Origin: Linnemannia elongata
Lineage: Eukaryota > Mortierellomycota > Mortierellomycetes > Mortierellales > Mortierellaceae
Length of the DNA stretch: 64,000 bases
NCBI GenBank assembly: GCA_036320915.1
Contig: JAXBDG010000005.1
Location: 2,424,001-2,488,000 of the forward strand
Direction of reading: 5' to 3'
Shown here: positions 1 through 12,630 of the stretch, in pieces
Position numbering within the stretch: position 1 is the first letter of the stretch
Layout of the letters: each line of letters begins with the position of its first letter
The notes under the pieces: generated by a model
What the model saw: only the letters and a program-made list of their open reading frames with translations
Databases searched by the model: none
What the model was told of the DNA's origin: nothing
Made by a program: the position numbers and the translations under genes

Positions 1-128
1 CACACAAAATATTGAGTGGCAGGGTCTGCTCTTTTCCGTTGAGAGTACCGAATTGCTTTGTTACCTTGTCCAATACCTCATGCTAAACCGACCATGTTAT
101 TCTTTGCATTTTTTTTACTTTTATTTAG

Positions 129-1825
129 ACACGACGGGGAATGTAACCGATTCTCGTGATTTCTCGAACCAGTACTACTTTTACCCTGGCCACATTGTCG
201 AGATCCGCTATGAACCCCTGGAGTTCCACACCGTCAACCGCCAATCCGACAACAGCACTACTTTTGAGCGTTTCAAGTACTTTTTGGGCTTCGGAGGCGA
301 AACCGTCGGATATTCTTACAAGAGTTCAGTCACTCATATGCCCTTCCCACCCATCCGCCCCGCGTCCTGGGATAATCTGACGACTGTTATTATAATTCGA
401 CCATCGTCTGTCATTTCAAGCAAGTCGTATAATGAGGAGAAGACGAGTATCAGAGCGACAATGTCGGGTATTGGAGGACTCCTTGGGATTGTAAGCTCGA
501 TTATTGTCTTCTTGTTTGGTGTCTCGGTCATGTCGCCTTGGGGGTTCATCGCGGGTATTCCGTATTTCCGCCGTAGGATTACGGGGTCGTTGGCGAAGGC
601 GTACACATCGCAGGGCGGGTTGTCCAAGGGCCCATTTACAACACATCAGTCCAACATTGGCAAATTTGAGCCGGGCATGTCGACAGAAATGCGGGTTGCG
701 ATGGTCAAGGAGCAGTTGGATGAACTCGAATTGGTCCTTATGGAGTATTATATCGATGGGGCCGTCTTCCAGGGATATGACCAGGAGCGGACAAAGGTCA
801 AGGTCGAGCGAGCTGCCTCGATGAGGTCTCGTATAAACGGCGTTGATGGTCAGGTTGGAAGCGGGGGTAAGGGGAAAGACATGATGATGGAGCCGTTGAC
901 CTTGCCGAGTCGGACACCGTTCGAGAGCCAGCACCCACCAGCCGTCAACGACACTTTGTTTCGCCGTGTCAGTCTTGACAGACACCCCAATCAGATAAAT
1001 TCTTCCGCCGAGGGCGGTGGGGTGTTTGAGTACTACCAACAACAAAAGTTCCAACAACATCAACAAGAGGAACAATCCTTACGCCACCAAAATAACGGCA
1101 GCAACCAATACCGAAACAGCACACTCTCAGAACAAGGACTCCGCCACAGCTTGACAGAAGAACCCTCTAGCAGGAACAATGTCGGCCGAGGAAGACAGAG
1201 TAGCCAGCAGAACGGCAGGACCCACTTTGCGATGGATATGTACGATCAGCAGGATGACCAGCTGGGTCTGTTACAGCAGGACCACCACTCCATGCGCCAG
1301 ACCTACCTCCAGAACACTGCCAGCAGTATGAACCCAGCCTACCCACCTCGCCCGCCCAAGGACGAGATCATCTCGATGCATCTCCAGAACGATAAAAACC
1401 TCACTACAACCGATCCTAACCGCCACAGCGCTTATTACAACAACGGCGCGGCACCTGCATATTCGATCGCTACAGCCGCAGCCACGACCACAGCGGCATC
1501 TGCTTCACCATCTTCACCACCTCTAGGCCACCTCCAGGATCCCGTGCCGTCATCGTTGTGGTGGAAGGAGGGTACACCACTGACTGATGCTCCACATTCC
1601 ACCACCACCACGAATAACACGACCGCGGGTTCAAGACCGGTCTCGGTCCAGCCTTTGAACCCTAGTGCCAGGACCTCGACTACCTTCTCTCCCCCTCCTT
1701 CTTCTTCTTCTTCACAACAACAACAACAGCAACAACAACAACAACAACAACAGCAGCAGCAGCAGCAGGAGCAGCAGGAGCATAATCATGGGCTGGACCT
1801 TTCCAACCAGCCTAGAGAATTTTAA
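129..1825 (+). CDS. 3' exon of a single-pass membrane protein with polyQ tail (5' partial)
   Basis: This is the last exon of a gene that begins left of the window. The segment before position 129 reads as intron, ending in a pyrimidine-rich tract plus TAG, and the long frame then runs to a TAA ending at 1825. The first ~100 residues look extracellular or luminal, with N-glycosylation-type NST and NLT sites. A hydrophobic segment follows near GIGGLLGIVSSIIVFLFGVS (about 465-560), then a basic juxtamembrane FRRR and a long cytosolic tail. The tail has a short coiled-coil-like stretch (EQLDELELVLMEYY) and then becomes low-complexity, ending in ~20 glutamines (about 1717-1770). I recognise no catalytic domain. 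The architecture suggests a surface or endomembrane receptor/adaptor-like protein, but the function is unknown. Confidence 0.75.
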
Positions 1826-3250
1826 ACTGCATCAAACAACAAACACTCTCCATATTCACATAGTCATATCACCTACACACAAAAAAGCATAAACATTCTC
1901 TCCTCTTCATCACCAACCAACAATCCTTCCATCCCTCACCCCCCCCCCCCCCCCCCTCCTCACCCCTCTCTTTTTTTTTCTTTTCCACCACACATTTGCA
2001 TAATAAACACAACATCCCTTTTTCCATGTCTGTATGTATTGCCATGATCTTCTTTCTGATGTTCAGAACCACCTATATCACCACCAAAGCGACAAAAAAA
2101 AAAAAAAAGGCGTAAAGATTACTGTAGGAGGACTTTGACCTCGTTCTTCAGTAAAAAAAAAAAAAAGGTTACCTATAATTTTTGCAGAACTCTCTGGTAT
2201 TTCAGTCCATTCCACCCACCCCCCCACCCCCCTTTCCCCCTCTCCCCCCCCCCCCCCCCCCCCCCCACACACACTCCCCACGCCATAAACAGCAGCAAAA
2301 CAACAGTAAGTATACGCCCAGTGAGCGATTCTGGACAATAGTTACAAAAAACCACGAAACCGTCCAACAAAAACTAAAAAAAAAAAGAAACGCTGTTTCG
2401 ATGGATTCGTATTTCTTTCTTTTCTCGGGCTAGTGAGAATTGTGTTGTCTGTGCATGGAGGGGGTCAATGGTCGGTTTGTATGACGACGACGATATTCCA
2501 ATTTTTTGGTGCCAAATGTATGAATCAATCAATGAATGAATGAAAAAACGATTAAAAAAATGAGCGTGTGCGCTTGAGTACAGAGACAGAGGCAAAGAGA
2601 GAGAGAGAGAGAGATACAAGAAGCAAGATGGGGAGGGAGAGAGCGAGATCTCGTGCAGTTCGACTTCATGATGATGGCGGAAACGCAAAAAAAAAAAAAA
2701 TGGGAAGGGCAAACTTTTTTTCTTTTGAGCATCCCCTGCATAAGTACGCATGGCCAAGGGGAGAGAAGGAGAGAGAGAAAGAAGGATGGCAGAACATGAC
2801 AGACGGACGGACAAAACGAGGCAAGCCAGAGACATGAGAGATAGGGCGTCAAATTGTGTACTGCATGTTGTGTCAATTGAACAGGGAGGGGTGTACATGC
2901 GCATCACGGCCCATTTCTCACCCATGCATAGCGTTGCGTGGTTGTTGTTGTTGATTTCTGTGTTGTTTTTTATTTTATGAATGCATGCTTGGAAAAAAAA
3001 AGACAAGAGAAAACCACATCCGATGGCTTTGCACACTAGTGGCAAAAAACAAAGAAAAACGAACAGAGAAAAAGAAGAGAACAGAAACAAAGAAAAAGAA
3101 AAAAAAAAAGGGTGTCAAGCAAAAAGAAAAAAAGCGAAAAGAAAAAAAAGTATTGTTCAAAAACTGCATCCTGCTGGTCCTCATGTGCTAGCTCGCTCGC
3201 CGAGATGTTCCATTGCTGGGGCTATCCTTGCTTGCTCCTGCGCATCGCTT
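1826..3250. other. Intergenic, homopolymer- and microsatellite-rich
   Basis: No supportable gene. It contains C runs at 1939-1956 and 2244-2266, several A runs of 12-14, GA-rich tracts around 2598-2660 and 2760-2790, and a purine-rich stretch at 2990-3150. Open frames here are low-complexity (poly-Pro, Lys/Glu) and look like shadows of simple repeats. The region is the 3' flank of two convergent genes. Confidence 0.7.
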
Positions 3251-4583
3251 TTAGGCATTGGACCGTGGCGCTTCGGCTTCGTGGATGAGCGACGACTCCT
3301 TAACGGGTGGTGATCCGTGAAGAGGGTTCACAGTTGCTGGATTAGAGTGGGGGATATTCTCTGGTTGAGGGTGTTCTGATCCAACGGGAGCCGTCGTCTT
3401 TCCTGCCTTTGACAGCGCATAGTCTCCTGAATCAAAGTACTTGCGCTCCTATTGCATGGTGTTAATAAAAGAAAAAAAAAGTAAGGGTTAGTATACATAC
3501 ATATATCAGACAATGAAAGAGGTAAAGAGGCCATTGAGCACTGAGCGAGAGAGTAAATGGATGAAGGAAGAGGCGGCGGTGAAGATAGGAGTGCCAAAAA
3601 GAGAGACAGCCGAGTCGAGTTCCTGGTTTCAATTTTTCCCATTTTGCACACCATACACCACACCATCGTCAATCCATGACAATCACAACAACAATAAAGG
3701 AGCAAGGGTCATAAATATTGTCGTCTGGTATTGTCTGTCCAACAAGAACAGAGTTGGAAAGGAAGACAACAACCAATTGTATCGGGTCGTGATGTATCTC
3801 CCTGAGGGTAGTTGTAGTAGTGTGATAATTGACATTGATGGTGAAGCGGGGGTGTGCTGTGTCCTCTGGCAAACATACCAGAACGTTTTCTCTTCTCTTC
3901 TCTTCAATGATCATATCCTTCCTCTTCTCTTCCTTCTTTTCCATTTCCGCTGGGTCCCTATTTTTTTTTATACTGCCGTCATCATCACTGATGTCAAGTC
4001 CTTGATTGGTAGCCCTTGTCTCTCATCTATCTGTCCCTCTACGCCCCTGCCGAAAGCCGACAAATAATCTTCACTGCGCCCTTCTTCGCTTCGTCACTTG
4101 GATTACTCCACTCAACGTCAAGGTTGAGAACAGGCAGCAATAAAATAGAACGACGAGGGACGGCATGTGTTTCCAAGTGTACTCTCCAAGAGTGTCCAGA
4201 GAAGGAGTATGAAAGAAAGGAAAATGCCCATGGTGTTAAAACGGTACCTTGAGCTTCTGGTTGAGGAGTCCATTTGCGGTGGGCAGTCTGTTTCCGTAGA
4301 GTCTCTGCAGCTTCTTCTCCTGTTCGCTTAGCGTCTATGAGCACAGGGCGGAATGAACAACGGAGTGTGCATCAACGAGTGTTAGTTTATGCCCATTCTT
4401 GTCCATGCTCCAGGTTATAAAGACAAACAGCTGAGTTCCTTTTCAAGGAATAACAGACAAGGAAGTGAGGTCAAGTAAAGAGAAAGCGAGAGTAAAGAGT
4501 AGTGTAATAAAGGGTACCTGTGTGGGGTTGTATGCTTGCTCTGCGGCGGTTGCGCCTGCGCTTGGGTTCAAGGGAGAACTCAT
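3251..4583 (-). CDS. IGO1: Alpha-endosulfine family PP2A-B55 inhibitor (Igo1/ENSA/ARPP19)
   Basis: A small three-exon gene that no single long frame reveals: exons 4583-4518, 4334-4248 and 3448-3251 give a 116-residue protein. Exon phases all agree, with donors gtaccc/gtaccg and TAG acceptors. Exon 2 carries LSEQEKKLQRLYG and exon 3 opens with the family signature KYFDSGDYALSKAG. In this family the serine in FDSGDY (here Ser58) is phosphorylated by Greatwall/Rim15 kinase, turning the protein into an inhibitor of PP2A-B55. The role is control of mitotic entry and, in yeast, quiescence and TORC1-dependent mRNA stability. The N-terminus (MSSPLNPSAGATAAEQAYNP) and the Pro/Ser-rich C-terminus look disordered, as usual. 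A (GTT)n tract lies directly upstream of the ATG, i.e. (AAC)n in the 5' leader. The core assignment is very secure. Confidence 0.93.
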
Positions 4584-4585
4584 GG

Positions 4586-4620
<35 letters not shown>

Positions 4621-6039
4621 GGTTGTTGGTCGGTTGGAAGAAGGAGGAAGAAGAAAAGGAAAAAGAAGAAGAAGAAGAAGAAGAGGAGGAGGAAGAGAGG
4701 GTGGTGTGAATGAGTGTGTGTGGAATGAGAGAAAGAAAGAGGTGGTGAGAGGGAGTAAAGAGAAGAAGAAAGGTAAAAAAAGAAAACTACTTTACTTTGT
4801 TAGTGAGCGTGTGAGACAACAATGCTAAGATTTCAAGGGACCAGAAGGGTGATGGACAAAGTGACTGCGATCGAGGCACTGATTGGCAGGAAGAGGAAGA
4901 GTGCTGTAGGGGGTGGGCACCATCATCATCATCGCTACTACTGTGTTGCATACATTGTACACCATCACTACTACAGTACTACTGCTGCTGCTGTAGTTTA
5001 TGTCGCCCAGGTGACTGTATTTAAGAACCTTAGCTCAACGACACTGGATTAAGCTCCATCACCATTGGTGATCACCTCAGCAAATATCCTATCGTGTAGT
5101 GTACTTGGATCTACTTCCATAGCAATATCATGGCTGTAAACATGGTCGAGGCCCCTAATCGTCGCTTCATATAAAGGCGACAAAAAACAAAATAGGAACA
5201 CCAGCGACATAATTCATTATGATTGTCACGATTGTCATGATTGTCATCGTCGTCACTCGTCTCTTTCCACTTGTCACACTTTGTTCCATCCTCAAGGCAC
5301 ATCCAACTAACTCTCTCTGTTTCTCTCTCAGACACGACCCTTTTTTTCCCTTTCTTCTGCAGTCTCCGTCTTTTCTTTCTTCTCTTACAATGATTTGTGG
5401 ATATATGGCATGGTGTTGCTGACAAGCGATTGGGTCTCGTTGCTCCCTCGTTTGACAACCGAGGCAACATCTTTATTATTTGTTCACGCCACTACTACTT
5501 CCACAACGACATCATTACTGCTATTACTCTAGCTCCCTTTTTCTGTCAACTCCCTGTTACAGATCTCTTCTCTCTCTTTTTTTTTTTACTCCCTGTGCTC
5601 CGTCATATCAGAGCAAGACCCTTTTCAAACGAATTGTACTCTTTTTTCAAGGTTTGATTCGAACATGGAAGAGAAGGAAGATTTGGACCGAAGTGGGTAG
5701 AAGTACATACCATCTTCCTGGCTAGGGAGGAAATAATAGATGGATGAGAGAGGAGAAAAAGGAGCCCGATTTAGAAAAAAAAAAACAAAAAAAGTAGGAG
5801 AGAGGAAGGACACGAGAGGATAGAAAAGCGAGGCCAGACGACATGGCTAACAAAGAAAGGTTTAAATTGATGTGTAGAACGGGATAGATAGAGAGAAAAA
5901 CGAAGGGAAAGTCGGTGGGATGGGAGACCATTCATTGGGCGAGCGACTAGCTCATTCTATCTTGCTTGGCAATGTTTTCTTTTCCTCCGAGTCCAAGGTT
6001 TGAAGGGCGTTGGGATTTTATTTTCCGGAGGCACAATGG

Positions 6040-6083
<44 letters not shown>

Positions 6084-7568
6084 GGCATTGAGCATTGGGC
6101 ATTGGGCCAGGCATTTGGATGAGTAAAGCCGGGCATGAAAAAAGAAGGTTGTGAGATGTGGGATGGATTGCTGGCTGTCATACCACGTCAAATTGCCTTT
6201 TCGCTCCTTCCCCCTTCCTTGGGACAGACGGCGGAGAGAAGGGTTTCCCTCTCCATTGACAGGTTTGCAACATATCCCACTTGGCCGTTTTCCAAAGACC
6301 AAAGGGAAAAAAAGAATGCTGCTGTTATTGAAATTAGAAGAGCGGCCCATGCTGCTCGGGACAACTCACAGATGATGGTAACTCCTTCCTCCTCTAAATG
6401 GTGTTCGACGATTAATAGAAGAGCGATCGTCGTCCAGGCACCATCATCTCGCTTTCCTGATGACAGATATTGATCTCAGGCACCATCAACAATCACTGCT
6501 CACTTTGCTTTCGCTTTTGGACATCAGTGGCAACGTTTGGACACATACGAAAAAGAACGTTTCAAAAAACACTCGGGTGAAGAGAAGGACGAACCAACAA
6601 GGAAAACGTTCTTTCCGAGATGTAAATAGGGGTAGAAAGGAAGAATGGGAAGGATGAGGAGGGCAAGGTTTTTTTAGTAGGAAAAGGTGCCTACGTTGTT
6701 TGTATATTAAGATTTTAGAGTGCGATCGGGGGACGAGCAATTGATTCCCAGCCAGGGACGGGATCGTGGGGGGAGGGGGTGGAGAGAAAGGTCCGTTGGG
6801 GGAAGAAGAAAGGAAAAGAGGAGAAACGTGAAAGGGAAAAGGAAGGGAAAAAAAGGAAGAGGAGCCAAGGGGAGAGAGGAAGAAGAAGGAAGGAGAAGAA
6901 GAAGAATGAAATGGTACGATGCACCATGGTACATGTTCCCTGTTTGTGTATGTGTGTGTATCCCGATTCAGAGGAAGGTCGGTTGTTTGTGCGGTGTTTA
7001 CAATGAAATATAGAATCGAGAGAAGGGGAGAGACAGGTATGTCAACAACCACGATCAATATCATCAGCATCGTCGATGCCAACACAACATCGACAAAAAC
7101 AACAACAGTAAGACTAATAAAACAACAGCAAACAACAAACAAATGAAAGAAGCAAGATGCGATGTGTATGTGTGTGGTATATGTGGCACCATGGGTTGGA
7201 TTGGATGAAATTGGATGAAATGGAGAATAAGAAAGGAATGAGCAATGTTGTTGCTTGCCCACTCTCTCCCTGTCTCTCTCTGTCTCTGTCTGTCACTCTG
7301 TGTGGGTGTGTTCTTCTCCACAAAATTATCTCTTCTCACTCTTCTCTCTCTCCCTCCTCGTCTCTCTGTCCCTCCTCTCCTCTCCCTTCTTCTTCTCTTC
7401 TTTCTCTGCCATCGCCTTTTTTTTGTTTCTTTCTCTTTTCTCATCATCCTCACTCTTACTTTCACGCTTCACTCATTTCAACCGTTACCGTTCACTGTCC
7501 ACCCCTCTTCCATACCTTCTTGTCTTACTCATTCTAACCTTCTTCTACTTCTTCTCTCTCTCTCTCTG

Positions 7569-7629
<61 letters not shown>

Positions 7630-7885
7630 CTCTCTCTCCCTCTCTCTCTCACCCTCACTTACGCCCACTCGTCTTACGTCTTACTTCTTACTTAGCACTC
7701 CCTACTCTTTTCTTCTTCTTCCCGGTTGTATCTAACCTTTTGCTCTCTTTCTTTTCTACCTTTCCTTTTCTTTTTTTCTTTTGCTCTCTCTCTTTCTCTC
7801 TCTCACGAACACTCTTCTCTCTTTTTCTTACTCTCACACTCGCTCGTACTCTTCATCCTCAACACACATTTCATATCGCACGGAC
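4584..7885. other. Divergent upstream region between IGO1 and the G-alpha gene
   Basis: About 3.3 kb with no supportable gene. It holds (GTT)n at 4584-4630, (AAG)n/GA-rich DNA at 4640-4790, a T39 run at 6041-6079, purine-rich DNA at 6720-6910, and a very long pyrimidine-rich leader at 7255-7880 that includes an almost pure (CT)n at about 7553-7650. A minus-strand open frame at 5111-5470 has no recognisable domain and is not called. The CT-rich tract immediately before the G-alpha ATG is probably its promoter/5' UTR. Confidence 0.6.
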
Positions 7886-10647
7886 ATGGATCCTTCGGCA
7901 GGAACACCTGGCGCCTCAGGCCCAAACTCCTCCTCCGCTGCCTGCCCTGGCGGCGGTCCCATCTCCCTCACCTCGAACAGCATCCCCATCAACTCCTCCA
8001 ACGCCATCAACAACTCCCCACCACAGTCTGGCTCGGCCCCTCATGTCCCAGGGGCACACTCCATCGCTGCCGCACAACCCCTCTCCGCCGTCCCAAAAAT
8101 GGATCGCTCCGAAATGAGAAAGGCAAAGGCCGTCAGCGACGCCATTGACAAGGCCCTCCGCGCCGACAAAGAGAGGTTGCAAAAGGAACGGAGCGCAAAG
8201 CTCTTGATCCTTGGTAAGCACACCACACACTCAATCACACGCCACCTTCTCTCTCTTTCTCTCTTCCTCACTCTCTTTTCACCACGTACCCACACTCGTC
8301 TCTCTTTGATCCATCTAATTCTATATCCATTCATTTATTTTCCCTCGTGTACCTCTCTCCCTGCCTTTGTCTCTCGTTTTCTCTTTGACCCCCTACTTTC
8401 TAAACTGGGATCTATTCAAACACGGAGGGGAGGGTTTTGCGAGAAAGGGGTTGGTGTTATTATTATTATTATTGTTGTTGTTGTCGATAATGGTGATGAT
8501 GATGATGATGATACTGCTGTCCGTGGTATAGATAGAGTTATAGGATGAAAAAAAAAGTAACCAACAGGAGACAAGGGGCGAATGCTGTCATGAAAAAATG
8601 AAAAAAACGTGGTGCTCGTTGCCTTTTTTTTTCTTTTTGGTTGCCCGCGGCGAGCGGGGGATGGAAGCAACAACTGAAAAAAAAAGTGAAGGGAGTGAAG
8701 GGAGCACAAACATGTGTGGGGGGACACTGGGTGGGTGGATGGTTTCAGTGAAGGAGCTGACCTCGTGGCGAACACATAAAAAGAACGTCAGGACATCATC
8801 AACCACGGCAGCAAACAAACAACAACAAACTGTTCCATCTAGTAACAACAGTAACAGCAACAGGGCACAAAGCAATAACAACAACAACAACACCAGCAAC
8901 GACAACAACAACAATTGAACGTGCTGTAGTTTTTTGTGTTCGCAAGGTTGAGATTAGCCCTGTCGCAGTAGTGGTAGTCTACTTTTTGTTTTTTGCTCAC
9001 CATTTACCTTGCCCTCTCCTCCTTACCCCCTACTCCCTTCCTGCTCTTCTCGTCTCTCGCACTGCCCGATCCCTTTGTTTGTACTTGTTTGTACCCATGA
9101 CCCAATTGCCCTGAGCTGGAAGGTCTATCTTCAACTTCGTATTCACCTTTTTCTTTGGACTGGCGTGAGGACCTACATGCATGGGCAATGGTGGCAACCA
9201 TGATAACAACAGGTCAATCATTTTTTTTGTGGGAGTGTACTCTATACGGTCTTCCATTTATTGAGTCGCCAGGGAAAAGATGCCCATATTGGAGCGTGGT
9301 ATGAGGATAGGGATGGGAAGATGGCAATACAGCCAGGGTAACGGTACGGCAACCTCAAGTATGGGAGAGGAGATAATCGTACCAGTACCTAAAGAAAAAG
9401 CAACAACAGATGTATTCCCTATCCCACACAGACAATCCAAACAGGTTTTCCAGGTCCCGACTACTCCCAACTCCTCAACTCCCATTCTCACCTTCGCTCA
9501 CTTTTTTTTTTACGTTGCATTCAGAGCCGCCACGCGGCATTTTTTCTGTTTTTCTTTTACAATGGCGAAATATATGAGCAAAGAAACGAGAGAGTCATGG
9601 GGCCCAAGTGGGTCAAAACAGTAAAACAGGGTTGTTTATGTTTTCGTTCTTTCAGATCTTAATGTTGACACTGTGCGGCGTATTTTTTTTTATCCCCTTT
9701 GATGTTGTGTAATCGATGGGTTGAGTGTGCCTGTGTTTGTGGTCATTGTCCAGGCGCAGCAGCAACGGGGGGCAAAGGGGTAAAGGGGTTGAAAGGGTAG
9801 GGGAGGATTTGTGAATGGGCGGATGCTATTCTTCAACTGTTAGCTTGCTGCTTCGAGAATGGTCATCGGTGGCTCCCTCAACCCCCTTTCCACGTTTTGT
9901 TTGTACTCACTCGCAGGAGCAATTGAAGGCGGTTGAAAGAACGTGTTTCCCATGTTAGGGAAAAAGGGGAAGAAATGTCCAATGGGAAGAGAAAACTTAA
10001 TTGAAATGAAGGCTAAAAAATATGGTCATTCAATCATTTCAGTCCTTCGTTTACTCTGTATACAAGGGGATGTCCTTCTCTTTCTGCCTGTCCCTCCCAT
10101 CCCTCCATCTATTTTGCAATCGCTTACTGACCGTGGATACGCCCCACGTTTCATCGATCCTTTAGGTCCATCTGAAACGGGCAAGACGACGGTTCTCAAA
10201 CAGCTAAAGTTGCTTTATGGTCGCAAGGGTCTGGATGTGGAACGCCAAACATACCGGAGGGTGGTTCATCTGAATGCGATGAAGGCGATTCAGGCGTTGT
10301 CATACGGACTCCAAAAGTGCAACATCCCGCTGGAAAAGCCTGAAAATATTGTTCATCTGGAGACGGTGATGCGGCTGGAGACGACATTGAAGCGGTACTC
10401 GATCACATCGATTGGATTCACCAACCCGGCTATCCCGCGTAAGATCACGGACGCAAAGGCGGAGACGGATATGTTTCTGGATATGGTTCCCGCCATCAAG
10501 GCTCTCTGGGCGGACGACGGTATCCAGGAATGCTACCGTGTCGGAACCAATATCAACCTCCAGGACTCTGCACAATAGTAAGTTTACCATGACTCTTTTT
10601 TTTACATTTGAGTTCAACTACGACAATATGACTGAATTGGCAATAGG

Positions 10648-10678
<31 letters not shown>

Positions 10679-12630
10679 AGATCTCAAACTCATTTTCCCT
10701 GCTAACCTTTTTTCCTATTTCATTTTCCCCATTTTTTCCCCTTGACTGGCAGCTTCTTGGATTCAGTAGATCGTATTGCAGAACCAAACTATGTTCCAAC
10801 AGACGATGATATTTTACAGGCGCGCGTCAGAACTTTGGCCGTCTCTGAACATTACTTCAACATTGACAGTGTGCTTTACAAGTAAGTTAGGCATGGCTGG
10901 AAAATTGGGGCAATAGTGGATGTGTCGATGGAACTTTCTTTTCTGGATTTGTTTTTGTTATGTTGACTAACCGTGGAGCTATTCTATTTTACTACAATCT
11001 TCTTTTTAGGATTTACGATGTCGGTGGTCAAAAATCGCTGCGAAAATATTGGGCGTAAGTTTTTTTTCTTCTCTCCCTTTTGTTTTGTTATTGAGGTGGA
11101 GGGACACATGGCAAAACGCGTGGCGGTATTTGTGCTGACGGTTAACAAACTGAAGAGAGGAACCTGAAAAAAAGGGGGAAGGAGGAAGAAAAGGGATGCT
11201 ATGGATTAAACTCGATTGACTGTTTTCGATCTTGAGGAGAGGGGGATCGGGAAGACAAGAAGAGGCTGGACGGGCCAAAACAGGATAGTGGACGAACCCA
11301 TGCGCACGCAACCATGTACCCTTGCCATTTCCTCGCTCTCTCTCACCCTGCTTGACGCATGGAAACCAATCACCAGACAAGCTGCATCATTGCGTCAACA
11401 TGGAAATGGATTTGCCAATTGGACAGGGAAGGAGGAGGAGCAGAAGGAAGGCTAGGGGATGAGGACTTGACAGGGAAGAAGGGGATGATGTGATGTTGCT
11501 CGGTTGGTACTATCGGGATAAGAAAAAGCAACACAACCATAAAGGTTTGGAAAACAACATCAAGGAAGGACAAGGAATACATTTTCCAATATGCCTGGGC
11601 TCTCACTTTGACTGATCTCACTCAGTCAAATTGTACTTTTACTCCCACTCCAAACTCACTGAACTAATCCCATCATCCTCGTTTCCTTATTTTTTTTTTT
11701 CACACTCCTTTCCAATCTCCATTCATCGGGTTTCTAGTCCCTATTTCGATGACGTCGATGGTATCATCTTCATGGCGGCGCTGTCGTCGTTCGACCAGTG
11801 CTGCGAGGAGGACGAGCGGATGAACCGGATGAAGGAGTGTGTGGTGCTGTTCAACTCGATCGCCAACCACAAGCTGTTTGCCGACACGGCGTTCATTCTG
11901 TTCATGAACAAAATCGACGTCTTCCAGCGCAAACTCGATGCAGGATCATTGGTGAAGACTCACTTTTCCGAATACGATGGACCCAACGATTACGCCACCG
12001 CCTCGGCCTTCCTCCACAGTCGGTTCTTGCAACAGTGCAAGGATACCGCCAAGCAGATCTATACCCACTTTACCCATGCCACTGTAAGTTAATCTTTACT
12101 TTTTGTCAGTTCTGGGAAAGCGTGATTATGGTTGCATTGGAGGATGTTCAATTGTTGTGTTGTAGTTAATGACCATAATGATGTGGCGGCACAGAATACG
12201 CATTTTTTCTTTCTTTCTTTTCTTTCTCTTGTTTGTTCGTTGTTTTAAATTGTGCCATGTGGTGACACAACAGTACTCTTTACACGTGGCTTGTGATACC
12301 ATACCATGTCCATGTTTTTTTTTTCTTATTTTTATTCTCTGTATCTCTGACTGTTTGTTTTTTCTATGCACAATTTTTTTTTGGGGTTCCGCCACCTGTC
12401 TTATTTTTTCTTCTTCGTCATCATGCTTGATACCTGAGCTAATTCATTCGAGCTTATTCAAACGAGAAGTTCGGATTCACAAGTTGACAGTACTAATATT
12501 TTCGTCCGCTTTCTTTTTTGCATCACATCCTCTTCGATGCCAATAGGATACCAACCAGATGAGGGTCATTGTTGTGGCCGTGAACTCGATCGTTCAACGG
12601 ATGAACCTTCGCAGTTCAGGGCTGTTGTAG
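7886..12630 (+). CDS. Heterotrimeric G-protein alpha subunit, divergent P-loop
   Basis: Six exons: 7886-8213, 10166-10577, 10753-10881, 11010-11054, 11738-12083 and 12547-12630, giving 447 residues; all phases agree. The order is a ~85-residue Ser/Pro/Asn-rich extension, a G-alpha N-terminal helix (KAVSDAIDKALRADKERLQK), the P-loop, the helical domain, switch I (ARVRT: Arg271 and Thr274), switch II (DVGGQ: Gln297), G4 NKID (362-365) and a G5-like THAT. The C-terminus is NLRSSGLL. It should bind GTP and act downstream of 7TM receptors at membranes. Oddities: the P-loop reads GPSETGKTT instead of GAGESGKST, so Ser112 replaces the glycine equivalent to Gly42 of G-alpha-i1. There is no N-terminal MGxxxS/Cys lipidation motif, TCAT is THAT, and the C-terminal Cys is missing. 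Family certain; signalling behaviour unknown. Confidence 0.9.
8214..10165 (+). other. Unusually long first intron (1952 bp) of the G-alpha gene
   Basis: The donor gtaagc after the LILG codons and the acceptor ctttag at 10161-10165 join exactly in frame inside the P-loop. The intron is far longer than nearly all others in the window (mostly 50-300 bp). It contains short trinucleotide repeats (TTA/TTG around 8457-8520, CAA/AAC around 8810-8915) and no supportable coding sequence. Confidence 0.7.

Noticed and set aside
5655..5680. Possible tRNA B-box (gattcgaac)
   Set aside because: No matching A-box or cloverleaf around it. I found no credible tRNA gene anywhere in the window.
7255..7885. Long Ser/Leu-rich frames over the CT-rich leader
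   Set aside because: Pure consequence of the (CT)n pyrimidine tract. The G-alpha start at 7886 is the first sensible ATG.
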